Shown here piece after piece: positions 22,308-31,293 of a stretch of DNA of 42,966 nt. The position numbers and the translations under genes were made by a program. The notes beneath the pieces are model-generated. The model was not told the origin of the DNA. It saw only the letters and a program-made list of their open reading frames with translations, and made no database searches. The DNA is from a virus. The stretch is from positions 1-42,966 of IMG/VR virus record IMGVR_UViG_3300021420_000342. One strand, 5' to 3'. Every line of letters begins with the position of its first letter. The stretch's first letter is position 1.

Positions 22308-22717
22308 CTTAAGACCCCTTCACGAACAGGAACAATGGCGCGATGATAGACAGGCCAATTAGACTTTTGCCAGCCCATCTTATTCATAGTAAGAGTAAAT
22401 TTAAGATCATCTATAGATGGCGGAACGAATGCATGGACATCATCATAGCCGAGATCGGCAGCGACAGGTTCACATTGACGATGAAGGGCCAGGAATCGTC
22501 CGAGTGTCTGTCTCTTCCACTGGGCATTGCCATCGAAGACCCAATAACATTCCAATGTCTGACGGAGGAATAGCCCATGCGTAATGTTTCCTCCCTCTTC
22601 AATGACACAGGAGACAGGGCACTCATTCAGTACCGGCAATTCATAGCCTAATCCTTGCCGTCGATGAAGATTAAGGACGGCGCTGAGATCGGCATCGGTA
22701 TATGGCCGTACTATCAA
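22304..22717 (-). CDS. GNAT-like acetyltransferase-fold protein
   Basis: The protein has 137 residues. The opening I-V-R-P-Y-T-D-A-D-L-S-A-V-L-N-L-H is the typical first strand and helix of GNAT acetyltransferases. The later H-A-F-V-P-P-S strand also fits. The acetyl-CoA loop is not clear, so activity is uncertain. TTG 22717 overlaps the previous stop (TTGA) and begins the domain exactly; the ATG at 22783 would add 22 residues inside the upstream gene. GNAT-like proteins recur in phage structural operons. Confidence 0.65.
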   Translation of the reverse strand: MIVRPYTDADLSAVLNLHRRQGLGYELPVLNECPVSCVIEEGGNITHGLFLRQTLECYWVFDGNAQWKRQTLGRFLALHRQCEPVAADLGYDDVHAFVPPSIDDLKFTLTMNKMGWQKSNWPVYHRAIVPVREGVLR

Positions 22718-23010
22718 TGTGATGGACTCCCAGCCGATACAAATGTGGGCGCTGTCAATTGCGCTGTTCCGAGTGCCTGCCATGTCGATGGCGTAGTAGA
22801 TGGCGTATTCCCTACATTGACATTGGCCAAAGAGCGATAGTAAATGCCTTGGTATAGAACAACATCCGTCTGGGCATATGTCGCTGTGGCCACATACGTT
22901 CCCTTATAGACCGTGACCTGATTAATGTAACTTTGAATCTTCTGAGAACCTTCACCCGATGGCGGATTCTCTTTCTGCATTCGGTCCAAGTTCGGAATGT
23001 TAAGAGGCAT
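22714..23010 (-). CDS. Small virion protein with a carbohydrate-binding-like module
   Basis: The protein has 98 residues. The segment V-Y-K-G-T-Y ... Y-A-Q-T-D-V-V-L-Y-Q-G-I-Y-Y-R-S followed by T-P-S-T-T-P-S-T-W resembles chitin-binding (CBM5/12-like) modules of phage tail proteins. ATG 23010 follows GGAG by 7 bases and is preferred to an in-frame ATG nine codons earlier. Confidence 0.6.
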   Translation of the reverse strand: MPLNIPNLDRMQKENPPSGEGSQKIQSYINQVTVYKGTYVATATYAQTDVVLYQGIYYRSLANVNVGNTPSTTPSTWQALGTAQLTAPTFVSAGSPSH

Positions 23011-23179
23011 TGGTAGTCTCCAATGGAATAGCGCCACAGAAAATGAATTTGATCTCGGGAGTGTTGTCGAGTTCCTTGTGAATTTGACATAGATGAAGGA
23101 CTAGTACAGGAACGCCATCCTTGTCCTTGACAGTACCACGCCATTGGGCCCAGCGATCACAATCGTCACAGTTACGCAT
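23000..23179 (-). CDS. Small zinc-binding protein between tail genes
   Basis: Fifty-nine residues with C-D-D-C (4-7) and C-Q-I-H (31-34), a C-x2-C ... C-x2-H zinc site. ATG 23179 overlaps the end of the 1012-residue protein by 8 bases, and its end overlaps the next gene by 11. It has the same tight packing as other late genes. Unknown function. Confidence 0.6.
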   Translation of the reverse strand: MRNCDDCDRWAQWRGTVKDKDGVPVLVLHLCQIHKELDNTPEIKFIFCGAIPLETTNAS

Positions 23180-26100
23180 TGGTCCCCCTTACGACAATGG
23201 TAGCGTCCTTCTTGAGACATGGAATCAATTGCTCTAAACGGAACCATGAGCCGACGGCATTCGTCTGTACTGTTATACTGAATCTCTCGCCATGTAGATT
23301 GAGAGACCGTTCCCCATCTCCTGTCGGCGACGATCCCAGTATATATCCCCTTAAATTTGTCGTCCTCTGCGCTGTCGTAATGGCAATAGCCAAGACCCCG
23401 GACCCGAATGCCCGCCACTTCAAATAGCCCAGTAATTTGCGATGTACTCCCAATTGAACTACCTGTTCTTCGACGTGGCTGGGACTGTAATAGGTAGAGT
23501 AGAATGAATTTATAGCTACTCCGTCATCCGAGGCCTGAGCCTGAGCAGGCTTCTGCCAATACACTTTCCCATTACCGACACTATTGCCGTAAAATGGCTG
23601 TACCGTCCCGTCACTTCTCTCGACAAAGGCCATAGACGCCGCCGCAATATTCCACAACATCCAGCGTCGGCCTCGGCCATGAGCCAATACTTTCCCGGTA
23701 AATGCACTATACGTCACCATGGGGGACGATGCGATGTCTTGGGCATTGTCGAGCCATTTATAGTCCAGCATAAAGATGGTGTTGGGAAGAGTACTTGCCC
23801 CCATCGGCACTCCCACCAATATCTGCTTATTCACTTTGTCGATGCGGACCCAGATAGATTGAGATGCCGTCCAATTGATACTATTCCAATTCAGTTTACC
23901 TGTCAGACTAGCATCCTGCTGTATCTCTGGAGTTATCTTGACGGGATCGGCACCCCAGAAAATGTAAAGACCGCTACGCTCAGCAAATACCGCCCATTCT
24001 TCCGTAGCGTCCCAGGCATTAGGACCACAAATACCTACAGTTGACGATACTTCATTGACTTGCCATGACGCGGGCTCATTGATGCCGTCGTCAGTGACGT
24101 AGCAGAGATAATGGTCCTTAGCTAAATAGTAGTTACTGCGAAGGGAAAATCCCGCTCTCAGCACCTGCCCATCATTTGGCCGTACCTGTATCTGACTTGT
24201 CGTATTGTCGTAGGATTCCGGATTAAATGCATGGGAGAGCCATGCCGTCGAATAATTGTACGGGACTGATGCCGGGTATATCTCGATGCTGTCTACGAGG
24301 AAGACACCATTATTGTTAGGAGTTCCGTCAGCGTAGACTTGGAGTAGGAGGTCTGTCGGTGGCGATATAATGGCCGTAGTCAATAGCCCGTCAAATTCCT
24401 GGTACGTGGTCTTAGTCTGAGAGGCTTGAACGGCCAGTCCCGGCGTCGTAAATGTCCCAGACGTTGATTGTAAATTGATATGAAGGGTGCCTTGAGTTAA
24501 CCCGCCGGCAGAAGCGACACGGGCACGGACTCGATACGATGTGTTGCGGGCAATTAAAGGGGCCAGTAAGTAGTCCTGATAGGCCGTTTGAGTTATCTGT
24601 CCTCTCTCGGCAGTGGCCCCATCCCCTGTAATGGCGTAGGCATCACCCCAATCAGCGGTAAATCCATTTGTCAGGGCCGAGCCTCCACCGGCATTCGATG
24701 CCCCGGCAGTCCATCCAAGAGGAATTACCGCGCCCGCCGTAGGTGTCGTATAGAATACTTTGATGGATATATAATCAATCTTGGCGGTTACAGTCCCGGA
24801 GCCATTATTGAATGCCACGATAGCGACACCGAATCCCACATTATTGATGTCGGCAGGTGTCCATGTCGTACCCCATAAATCTAGGCTACTTCCATAAGTT
24901 TGCGGACCAATGACTGTACCCCAAAGATTCCCATTCTGATGATTGGAACCCACGAGTATTCCGGCTCGCGTCAATTGAACAATATCATCAGAAATATTTC
25001 CTGCTACCGATGCCGCAACTTGAGCGACTACTTGAATTCCATTAATCGTAGCGTTAGATGGAATAGCGAATCCGTAACCAGAAGCTTTGAGTTGACCGCT
25101 TGGACCTGCCGGTACGAGTGATGACGATACGATACCGTCGAGAGCAAATACATTCGTGGGATTAGACCACGCCGGAGGTCCACTACTCGATGCCGCTGTT
25201 GGACTATTAGGTCCCGCCGAAGTAGATGCCGGGACGCTGGCAGTAAATCCTCCATCAAACATGAGATTAACAAAATTCTGCTGTTGAGTTCGTTCCCCCA
25301 TCCATCCGAGCCGGGCATTGTATCCGAATACAAAGGAAGGCTCTCCCAATACCCGTTCAGTAGCCAGATAATTGGCTTGGAACCCGGCTATCAAAATGAC
25401 ATCAGTGAAATCGACAGTTAGAGTTGTCGTCACATTGTCATTAATGAGCATCATCGTAGGAGTAGCTAACTGTGTCGTTCCTGTAGGCAACGAATAGAAT
25501 GATCCTGTCGTCGCCGGGGCCGTAATGACGGGAGTGAATAGAATGAGACGAGCAATGATATTGGGAGGACCTGTGGCGATAGCCGACAATGCTACTTGCT
25601 TAGTTCCAGTCGCTGTCCATGTCGTAGGCGACGGCGCATACTGGGTTATGAACCCTTGGCGATTGATGAACGATACGGTGACTTGATGTTTCCCGGCTGT
25701 AATATTGCCAGCAGTGGCACTCTCAACAGCAGCAGGAGCAGCACCAGGACCACTCTCTGACACTCTGTCCCAATTCATTCCATCCCACTGCCGGGGAATG
25801 TCAAGGCCAAGAAGCGGCGAGGCGTAACCAAAGAATGCTTGATATTCCCGTCCAAACAATGTAGTGGACTGGTAAAGAGTATTAGCCCCCTGAGGACGAA
25901 CTTGAAGTAAAGTTAATGTCCCGTCAGGGCCCTCTCCATATAAATTACCGGCACTATCCCACACCATCAATTGATGATTAATTGTCGGTGTTAAGTAAGT
26001 CTTCAATCCATTGATAGTGGCGGTGCTGGGAATTCCATTTGCCGGCCCGAAGATGGCAAATAGCCCTCCTCTTGTCGTAACACCCCCCTCAGGAAAGTCA

Positions 26101-26210
26101 CAGTCCTGGGTAGATGGAGAGGCCCCTGGAGGCACAACTGTAGGCATTAAAGCGGGATTGTACCCGCCGAACACTTCGATTGGCATGTCCAGTAAATCGG
26201 TAGTATACAC
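23172..26210 (-). CDS. Large tail protein, possible nozzle or tubular protein B analogue
   Basis: The protein has 1012 residues. The N-terminus (M-P-I-E-V-F-G-G-Y-N, about 9-18, then P-E-G-G-V-T-T-R-G-G-L) resembles the start of short-tail tube or nozzle proteins. The rest is beta-rich with an interior jelly-roll-like region. GTG 26210 has AGAGG nearby; ATG at codon 9 is an alternative. It follows two connector-type genes, as expected for a short-tail component. The exact role is inferred from position and size. Confidence 0.6.
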   Translation of the reverse strand: MYTTDLLDMPIEVFGGYNPALMPTVVPPGASPSTQDCDFPEGGVTTRGGLFAIFGPANGIPSTATINGLKTYLTPTINHQLMVWDSAGNLYGEGPDGTLTLLQVRPQGANTLYQSTTLFGREYQAFFGYASPLLGLDIPRQWDGMNWDRVSESGPGAAPAAVESATAGNITAGKHQVTVSFINRQGFITQYAPSPTTWTATGTKQVALSAIATGPPNIIARLILFTPVITAPATTGSFYSLPTGTTQLATPTMMLINDNVTTTLTVDFTDVILIAGFQANYLATERVLGEPSFVFGYNARLGWMGERTQQQNFVNLMFDGGFTASVPASTSAGPNSPTAASSSGPPAWSNPTNVFALDGIVSSSLVPAGPSGQLKASGYGFAIPSNATINGIQVVAQVAASVAGNISDDIVQLTRAGILVGSNHQNGNLWGTVIGPQTYGSSLDLWGTTWTPADINNVGFGVAIVAFNNGSGTVTAKIDYISIKVFYTTPTAGAVIPLGWTAGASNAGGGSALTNGFTADWGDAYAITGDGATAERGQITQTAYQDYLLAPLIARNTSYRVRARVASAGGLTQGTLHINLQSTSGTFTTPGLAVQASQTKTTYQEFDGLLTTAIISPPTDLLLQVYADGTPNNNGVFLVDSIEIYPASVPYNYSTAWLSHAFNPESYDNTTSQIQVRPNDGQVLRAGFSLRSNYYLAKDHYLCYVTDDGINEPASWQVNEVSSTVGICGPNAWDATEEWAVFAERSGLYIFWGADPVKITPEIQQDASLTGKLNWNSINWTASQSIWVRIDKVNKQILVGVPMGASTLPNTIFMLDYKWLDNAQDIASSPMVTYSAFTGKVLAHGRGRRWMLWNIAAASMAFVERSDGTVQPFYGNSVGNGKVYWQKPAQAQASDDGVAINSFYSTYYSPSHVEEQVVQLGVHRKLLGYLKWRAFGSGVLAIAITTAQRTTNLRGYILGSSPTGDGERSLNLHGERFSITVQTNAVGSWFRLEQLIPCLKKDATIVVRGTNA

Positions 26211-26218
26211 AAGGACCT

Positions 26219-26590
26219 CTACAATGCCACGAACGATGCCTCACCGACAATCGTATCAGCCAAGACAGAAGCCGGGTATGCGGCCCCACCAGTAGCTTCT
26301 GTGCCCAATCCAGTCAAGACTTTCAATTTGCAATTGGCCTGTGTCGTACCGAGAACGGGGGCGTATTCTGTCGTGATATTGCCGCCATTTGTCCAGGCAT
26401 CGAATTGAAGGGGAGCGCCCAGAGCTATTACCTGGGGGTGAACGCCAACAAATAATGGATCAACCGTAGCGGTAGTAAAATTGACAGTATCGCCCCCGGT
26501 AATATACGTCCCCGACGGCGTCAATTTGAATCCGATACGATACTCGGCCCCGAACTTTCCAGCTTTTGTAATTGTTACTGCGAGTGCCAT
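26219..26590 (-). CDS. Small structural protein
   Basis: The protein has 123 residues, beta-rich (A-V-T-I-T-K-A-G-K-F-G-A-E-Y-R-I-G). The start at ATG 26590 follows AAGGAGA by 6 bases; an in-frame start 40 codons earlier lies inside the upstream gene and is rejected. It is placed between a connector-type protein and the large tail protein. A role as tail or head-completion protein is inferred. Confidence 0.6.
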   Translation of the reverse strand: MALAVTITKAGKFGAEYRIGFKLTPSGTYITGGDTVNFTTATVDPLFVGVHPQVIALGAPLQFDAWTNGGNITTEYAPVLGTTQANCKLKVLTGLGTEATGGAAYPASVLADTIVGEASFVAL

Positions 26591-26600
26591 AGTAATCTCC

Positions 26601-27374
26601 TTAGATTGGACTTTGAATTCGAGTACCGCGACCGGAATATGGTTGACGACGTACTTGTTTCCGTTGCCGACGCCGGGCCGATATCTGCTGGAGCATGGAA
26701 ATCTCTTCATCGGCCCGTAATTTGAATTGAGGGGCTATTGCTCCTCCGCGGGATTCCGTAAAGATAGTGGCCCCGTGATAAGCGGCGGCATTGACAACTC
26801 CGCGTATCGGTACAGGATCGGTCGGGGCTGACAAGATAGGGAGATGTTTCTCGTACTTTATCTTGACATCCTCGGATTGTAATGCTCCCCTGAACCTAAT
26901 GCCATCGCCGAGCCATTCCCAATCGACAAGAGCGGTCTGTTGACTCATGTCAAATAACCCGGTATTGGGCTGCATCATGGGAATGAGAAAGTTAGTAGTG
27001 TTGTTTTGACGTTCCCATAACTTTAAGGGAAAGATAAGGTCTTGGGGTAATTGCGGAGTCGAGGCCAATACGTTGCCTATGCCATTAGGGTAGAGGATGT
27101 TGGTGCCGGTATCATCCACGACCATACGGGCCTCGGGATCTAATGTCGGCATTACCGGGAGGCCAATTAACCACGCCTCTGTTATCATGGTCTCGACACC
27201 GACACGGGCCAATTCAATTTGCACTCTCTCGAATGCCCCATTGACGACATCGAACGTAAAGGGAGCGGTATCGGTAAGGACATCGCCGCCGGCCACTTCC
27301 GAGTCATTGATAATGACCCGGATGCGATTAAGGACTTGCTCGACGATTTGATACGCTGATGTCGGTATCGGCAT
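26601..27374 (-). CDS. Probable head-tail connector/adaptor protein
   Basis: The protein has 257 residues. A helical N-terminal half (Y-Q-I-V-E-Q-V-L-N-R-I-R) is followed by a beta-containing middle and a basic, Arg-rich C-terminus. Its position after the capsid block and before the tail proteins, plus its size, resembles tail tubular protein A or P22 gp4-like adaptors. Positional inference; no diagnostic motif. Confidence 0.55.
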   Translation of the reverse strand: MPIPTSAYQIVEQVLNRIRVIINDSEVAGGDVLTDTAPFTFDVVNGAFERVQIELARVGVETMITEAWLIGLPVMPTLDPEARMVVDDTGTNILYPNGIGNVLASTPQLPQDLIFPLKLWERQNNTTNFLIPMMQPNTGLFDMSQQTALVDWEWLGDGIRFRGALQSEDVKIKYEKHLPILSAPTDPVPIRGVVNAAAYHGATIFTESRGGAIAPQFKLRADEEISMLQQISARRRQRKQVRRQPYSGRGTRIQSPI

Positions 27375-27578
27375 CTAAATGGCTCTAAGATAGTCTTTGA
27401 ATCGACGCTCGGCATCTGGTCGAACTTTTTCACGTTGGCCGGGAAGAAACTCGAACGCGAATCTATGTTCGTGTCCTTCGTATGTTGCCGACAGAATTGA
27501 GAACCGTAAATGTCGTTTGCCATGCACGATGAATGGAAACTCTGTGATACCTTGTGAGGTCACTATTGTTATATTCAT
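27375..27578 (-). CDS. Small hypothetical protein
   Basis: Sixty-seven residues with a beta hairpin N-terminus (I-T-I-V-T-S-Q-G-I) and charged C-terminal helix. The ATG overlaps the stop of the upstream gene (TAATG), and the frame ends directly before the connector gene. It is a typical coupled late gene. No family recognised. Confidence 0.55.
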   Translation of the reverse strand: MNITIVTSQGITEFPFIVHGKRHLRFSILSATYEGHEHRFAFEFLPGQREKVRPDAERRFKDYLRAI

Positions 27579-28435
27579 TATTTTCCCTTTCCTGGTCCTG
27601 TTGCCACTACGGGATCTCTGTCGAATTGGTCGGGATACATCTTGACTCGACGTTCCTTTGGCGGCATCTTGGCCAGTACCGTAACGCCCTCATCGAGCCA
27701 ACCTGAACATGCCGGACACTTGAGGACATTTTCCTTAATCTTAGCGCCACAGCCAGGACAGTCAACCAATTGAACGGCAATGTAGCACCATACCCGTTCC
27801 TGTCCCAGTCGGATGCAGGCCCCCTTATGCCTCTCATTGACATTCACTCTACCGGCCTCGGGACCGGCCCAAATCTGGTCTCCTTCCGCTAAGAGTCTCT
27901 GATCCTCGGCTTGGAGATTGGCTTTGGCCTGGGCCACTTCCGCTGCCGTTACGAGGCCACGACAGTCATCCTCGAATGCTTCTCTCAAGATAGCTACTGT
28001 CGCCGACAATTCAATCTTCTTGTCCCGCATGCTGTCGGGTTCACGGGACACTAAGACAGCGGCTCCAGTGACTTCATCTTTCTCGTAAGCGGTGCGGGCA
28101 GGATGCCGATTCAGGTAATTTCTCTCTTCCTCAATGGCCTTTTCAAGATCCCGTGGGACATCGGGATGGGCCGAGCACAGTAACAGTCCCCATTTCATCC
28201 GGGGACCGGCATCGGTCCCGATCCCGACAATGGACTTGGCGATGTCATTGGAATGAGCCCATTCCGGTCTCGCTACGAAACGGCCTTCGCCAAGGTCCTG
28301 AATTTCAGAGCCGTCATACACGACTAGCAAACCAAATTGTTTATCTTGAGCTGCCGGGACCCTATAGAGTCCAGACAGACCATTGTGATGTAAGTACGAT
28401 TCATTGGATACATTGATGACGAGACTAACGCTCAT
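27578..28435 (-). CDS. Structural-region protein with zinc ribbon
   Basis: The protein has 285 residues. The N-terminal 150 are mixed. A helical segment follows, then a zinc ribbon C-P-G-C (226-229) and C-P-A-C (240-243). It starts overlapping the preceding stop (ATGA). It lies between capsid and connector genes and may serve in head completion or as an assembly factor. No name can be given. Confidence 0.55.
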   Translation of the reverse strand: MSVSLVINVSNESYLHHNGLSGLYRVPAAQDKQFGLLVVYDGSEIQDLGEGRFVARPEWAHSNDIAKSIVGIGTDAGPRMKWGLLLCSAHPDVPRDLEKAIEEERNYLNRHPARTAYEKDEVTGAAVLVSREPDSMRDKKIELSATVAILREAFEDDCRGLVTAAEVAQAKANLQAEDQRLLAEGDQIWAGPEAGRVNVNERHKGACIRLGQERVWCYIAVQLVDCPGCGAKIKENVLKCPACSGWLDEGVTVLAKMPPKERRVKMYPDQFDRDPVVATGPGKGK

Positions 28436-29172
28436 ACATTCTCCTTGTCGGTACTTTGAGGTACCGTTCCTAGATCACCGTATAGAGGTGGAGCCCCCAT
28501 ACCGTGTTGTTCTGGTACCGTCACAAAAATTTCCCCGGCAAAAGGTCGTAACCCTTCGCGGAGTTGATCCCGAACTTTATTCACGTACCCTTGCTCTTCT
28601 TTCCTCAATCTTTGCTCGATAGCTGCCCGGCGCTGTAACAGTGACATACTTCCCCGTCCCATTACGATCATCCTGACGATATCGGCAACAACGTCAATGA
28701 CGAGAGGAATAGGAGTGCCATGACTGGTGCCGTCGCTGGTCAGAGGATAGCACAATTCATACTCTCCCCTTTCAGGATAAGGTCCGGCAGCATCAATTGT
28801 CAGGCCCCCTACGATCTCCCGCCCGACCTCTTCCCATTGCTCTCTCGTGCCGTAGTCTTGGGGGGGACGCCACATTTCCAAGTGCCAGCAATTCCCCGGC
28901 AGATACTTCGGCACAAGTCTAGTTTCAATGACGGAACGTTCGAGTTTCATAAATTTCCGGTACTCTCGATGCCCCGTAAACTTATCGGTAAGTTTCGCTT
29001 GGTAATTGCCCCATTCCTGCCACTCACCATAGATGGGCACGATACGGTCATAACCCCAAATGACCCGGAACAGGGGATCTCCGTAAGGATTGAGACCCCC
29101 TGCCAGGGACAGTTCTCTCACGACCTCGGGAGGAGGCGTGTGATGTTCAATGCGCTCGACCTTTGATTTCAC
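28432..29172 (-). CDS. Hypothetical late protein
   Basis: The protein has 246 residues. The first part is rich in Trp/Tyr (V-I-W-G-Y-D-R-I-V-P-I-Y-G-E-W) and the second is helical. GTG 29172 overlaps the previous stop (GTGA), which fixes the start. I recall similar sequences near capsid genes in environmental phages but know no function. Confidence 0.55.
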   Translation of the reverse strand: MKSKVERIEHHTPPPEVVRELSLAGGLNPYGDPLFRVIWGYDRIVPIYGEWQEWGNYQAKLTDKFTGHREYRKFMKLERSVIETRLVPKYLPGNCWHLEMWRPPQDYGTREQWEEVGREIVGGLTIDAAGPYPERGEYELCYPLTSDGTSHGTPIPLVIDVVADIVRMIVMGRGSMSLLQRRAAIEQRLRKEEQGYVNKVRDQLREGLRPFAGEIFVTVPEQHGMGAPPLYGDLGTVPQSTDKENV

Positions 29173-29375
29173 GCGGATTGTGCCTGTTCTGGTGCCGATA
29201 CCGACACCATGACTTGGACTTCAATGCCGCCTGAAATAGTCCTCTTGACACTGAGGACTTCACCCTTGAGTTCGGCATCCTCAGAACAGAGAGGGAATTC
29301 ATTGTCCGATTCAACGGTAGAGGTCAATAAATGGGCGTTGCCTTCATGATTAGTGTCTTTGGTTGATACGTGCAC
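29169..29375 (-). CDS. Small hypothetical protein
   Basis: Sixty-eight residues, mainly beta strands (V-L-S-V-K-R-T-I-S-G-G-I-E-V-Q-V-M-V). GTG 29375 is chosen because GAGG precedes it and it begins at the end of the endonuclease gene. An in-frame start 16 codons earlier would lie inside that gene. Its stop overlaps the next GTG. Confidence 0.5.
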   Translation of the reverse strand: MHVSTKDTNHEGNAHLLTSTVESDNEFPLCSEDAELKGEVLSVKRTISGGIEVQVMVSVSAPEQAQSA

Positions 29376-29377
29376 TG

Positions 29378-29962
29378 TTATCCTCCATGAGAATTCAGAT
29401 ACTGTACAGCCTTTGCCATCCAATCGGAATCGGCCTCCAATTTGTGTAGGAGCGGATTACAGTGGCCACAAAGGAGACCCCGATTCCGTAGAGTCGTATG
29501 ATTGTGGTCAACAGCCAGTGCTCTTCCAGATCCCACAGGATCACTGCAAATAGCGCAGCGGCCGTCTTGGGCAATGAGTTGAGCATCGTACCATTCGACC
29601 GTGACACCGTATTTACGTTTGAGATCCACTTTTCGATTGAGCTTCTGTCGAGTTTCCATTGGAAGAGATCGCCGGTATACTGTCGCGTACTTTGTAAGTT
29701 CTCCGCGATGACCTTCACGGTATCTTCTGCGCGATTCTCGAACCTGATCCGGGTGCTCACTTTTCCATTTGGAATTTTTGGCATTGGTCCTGTCCGCGAA
29801 GTTCTTTTGCCATTCCGTAGTAAGTTTGATCGCACAGTTCTTACAGCGGGATTGGCACTTGTCAGGTGACTTCGTATGTTTGTGAAAATCCGAGAGAGGC
29901 AATTCGACCTTACAGATACTGCAAGTTTTCGTTTTGCCTCTCTCGTCATTTTGATTGTCCAT
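29378..29962 (-). CDS. Endonuclease VII-like nuclease (free-standing, possibly homing)
   Basis: The protein has 194 residues. An N-terminal four-Cys zinc site (C14, C17, C40, C43) and a basic helical linker precede the endonuclease VII core: C136/C139, D-H-N-H (152-155) and C-G-H-C (165-168). It may resolve branched DNA or act as a homing-type nuclease. It sits directly after the capsid-position gene with its own promoter and a hairpin over its ribosome site. This resembles regulated phage homing nucleases and suggests a mobile insertion into the late operon. Confidence 0.8.
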   Translation of the reverse strand: MDNQNDERGKTKTCSICKVELPLSDFHKHTKSPDKCQSRCKNCAIKLTTEWQKNFADRTNAKNSKWKSEHPDQVRESRRRYREGHRGELTKYATVYRRSLPMETRQKLNRKVDLKRKYGVTVEWYDAQLIAQDGRCAICSDPVGSGRALAVDHNHTTLRNRGLLCGHCNPLLHKLEADSDWMAKAVQYLNSHGG

Positions 29963-30008
29963 TTCTTCCTCCCAAAATCAATCTACCATGTCGGGAGGAG
30001 AATGTCAA
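29963..30008 (-). promoter_or_regulatory. Promoter nested in a ribosome-site-sequestering hairpin
   Basis: On the - strand TTGACA (30008-30003), a 17-base spacer and TAGATT (29985-29980) form a good sigma70-type promoter. Its start site would be near 29973. A hairpin of TTCTCCTCCC (30002-29993) with GGGAGGAAGAA (29973-29963) pairs over the ribosome site GGGAGG of the nuclease. Transcripts from the local promoter would lack the upstream arm. Confidence 0.6.
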
Positions 30009-30018
30009 TTAATATCCG

Positions 30019-31275
30019 CTAGTAACCACCGACGGGCAAAGCTAGGCCGTCGTAGAAGACCCCAAACCGCGGACAGTCCATAAACACATTGAATACCGTG
30101 TCGAAATAAGACAGGTACCCGGCCAGCAATCCACCAGACTGACCATAGAGTTGGAATACCGTCTGGCCACCCTCTTCAAATAAATCCACTTCCTTGGTCA
30201 CGCCCCGGCCCCAATGCTTGAGGCAAAGAAGGTCGATGCGCTGGATCGTGGCGTGGATAGAGGTCTTGATCGGGATGCCGCCAAAGGTCTTAGGGGGCCT
30301 TCGTGACAACATATCGGGAGTCGATTCTCCCTTTTGCATCGCCCGAATATCGGTCGTGACGGAGACATTGACATTTTCCCATGCGGCCTCTTGATCGACG
30401 TTCATAAAGGCTACCATAGGTTCGTCGAATTCAACTCCCAACACTCTACGGAGCTTGTTCTCGCCAAGACGACGAAGTGCCGGCGTGATAGTAGCGCCCC
30501 CGGCAGCGACGTGCGGAGTCTTGAGGACTTCGGGGTAAGTTGATCGGGCCAGATTGTTCCACGACCCTGACGCCGAATCGACGTGGTTATAAAGGAGTCC
30601 TTCCAAGGCCACTGGATTGGCTCCCCCAGCTCCCTGACTGATGTTAATTACGAGAGCATCGCCGACGCTCGTGCCGGCGGGGAGAGCATTCACAGTAATG
30701 GTCTTGAGAAGAGGATCGACCTGAGTGATCGTGGCAAGACCTCTGGAGGCCGACGCTAGACCCGCGGGGTAGACTTGAATGTCCTGGTTAAAGTAAAAGA
30801 TGTTGGGGTTGGTGACAGTAAGGGTTGTCCCCGATATCGCCACGATGGAATCCTCGGTGCCCGTACCGTTAGTTTGATAGACACAATCGAGGAATCGCTT
30901 GAACATCTTCATGGCTTCGGCTACTTCCCGTACAGCTACGTCCTCGACAGCCTTGTCATTGCCTTTGGTGGCGTATTCAGCGAGTTTAGATACCTCGAAT
31001 GCCCACCGATAGTGCAGAGTAGAGAGTGTGGCAACGTCCCAGGTTGACCCCGAGCCGCGTCCCATGTCATCAAAGTCGGCGGTCCCTTGACTTCCTTTCC
31101 CTCCAGGCCGCATCAAGATGGGGAGACGGATATTACGGGTTGAAGCGTCGATAACATCCCCTCTCTTATCAATCATATCAAGTAAGATGTGTTCCTGTTC
31201 GTAAGCCGTTGGGACCGTCTTTCGTACCTTTTCGAGTTGTAGAGCAATTGACTGGATATTTGACGGGGGTGCCAT
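30019..31275 (-). CDS. Probable major capsid protein (HK97 fold)
   Basis: The protein has 418 residues, placed directly after the scaffold-like and portal genes, which is the usual position of the major capsid protein. Mixed alpha/beta composition, a helical N-terminal region and a C-terminal domain with F-N-V-F-M-D-C-P-R-F fit an HK97-type fold. AAGGAGG lies before the ATG. It ends with TAG at 30021-30019. The fold assignment is inference from synteny and length. Confidence 0.75.
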   Translation of the reverse strand: MAPPSNIQSIALQLEKVRKTVPTAYEQEHILLDMIDKRGDVIDASTRNIRLPILMRPGGKGSQGTADFDDMGRGSGSTWDVATLSTLHYRWAFEVSKLAEYATKGNDKAVEDVAVREVAEAMKMFKRFLDCVYQTNGTGTEDSIVAISGTTLTVTNPNIFYFNQDIQVYPAGLASASRGLATITQVDPLLKTITVNALPAGTSVGDALVINISQGAGGANPVALEGLLYNHVDSASGSWNNLARSTYPEVLKTPHVAAGGATITPALRRLGENKLRRVLGVEFDEPMVAFMNVDQEAAWENVNVSVTTDIRAMQKGESTPDMLSRRPPKTFGGIPIKTSIHATIQRIDLLCLKHWGRGVTKEVDLFEEGGQTVFQLYGQSGGLLAGYLSYFDTVFNVFMDCPRFGVFYDGLALPVGGY

Positions 31276-31293
31276 TGGGCATCCTCCTTAAAT

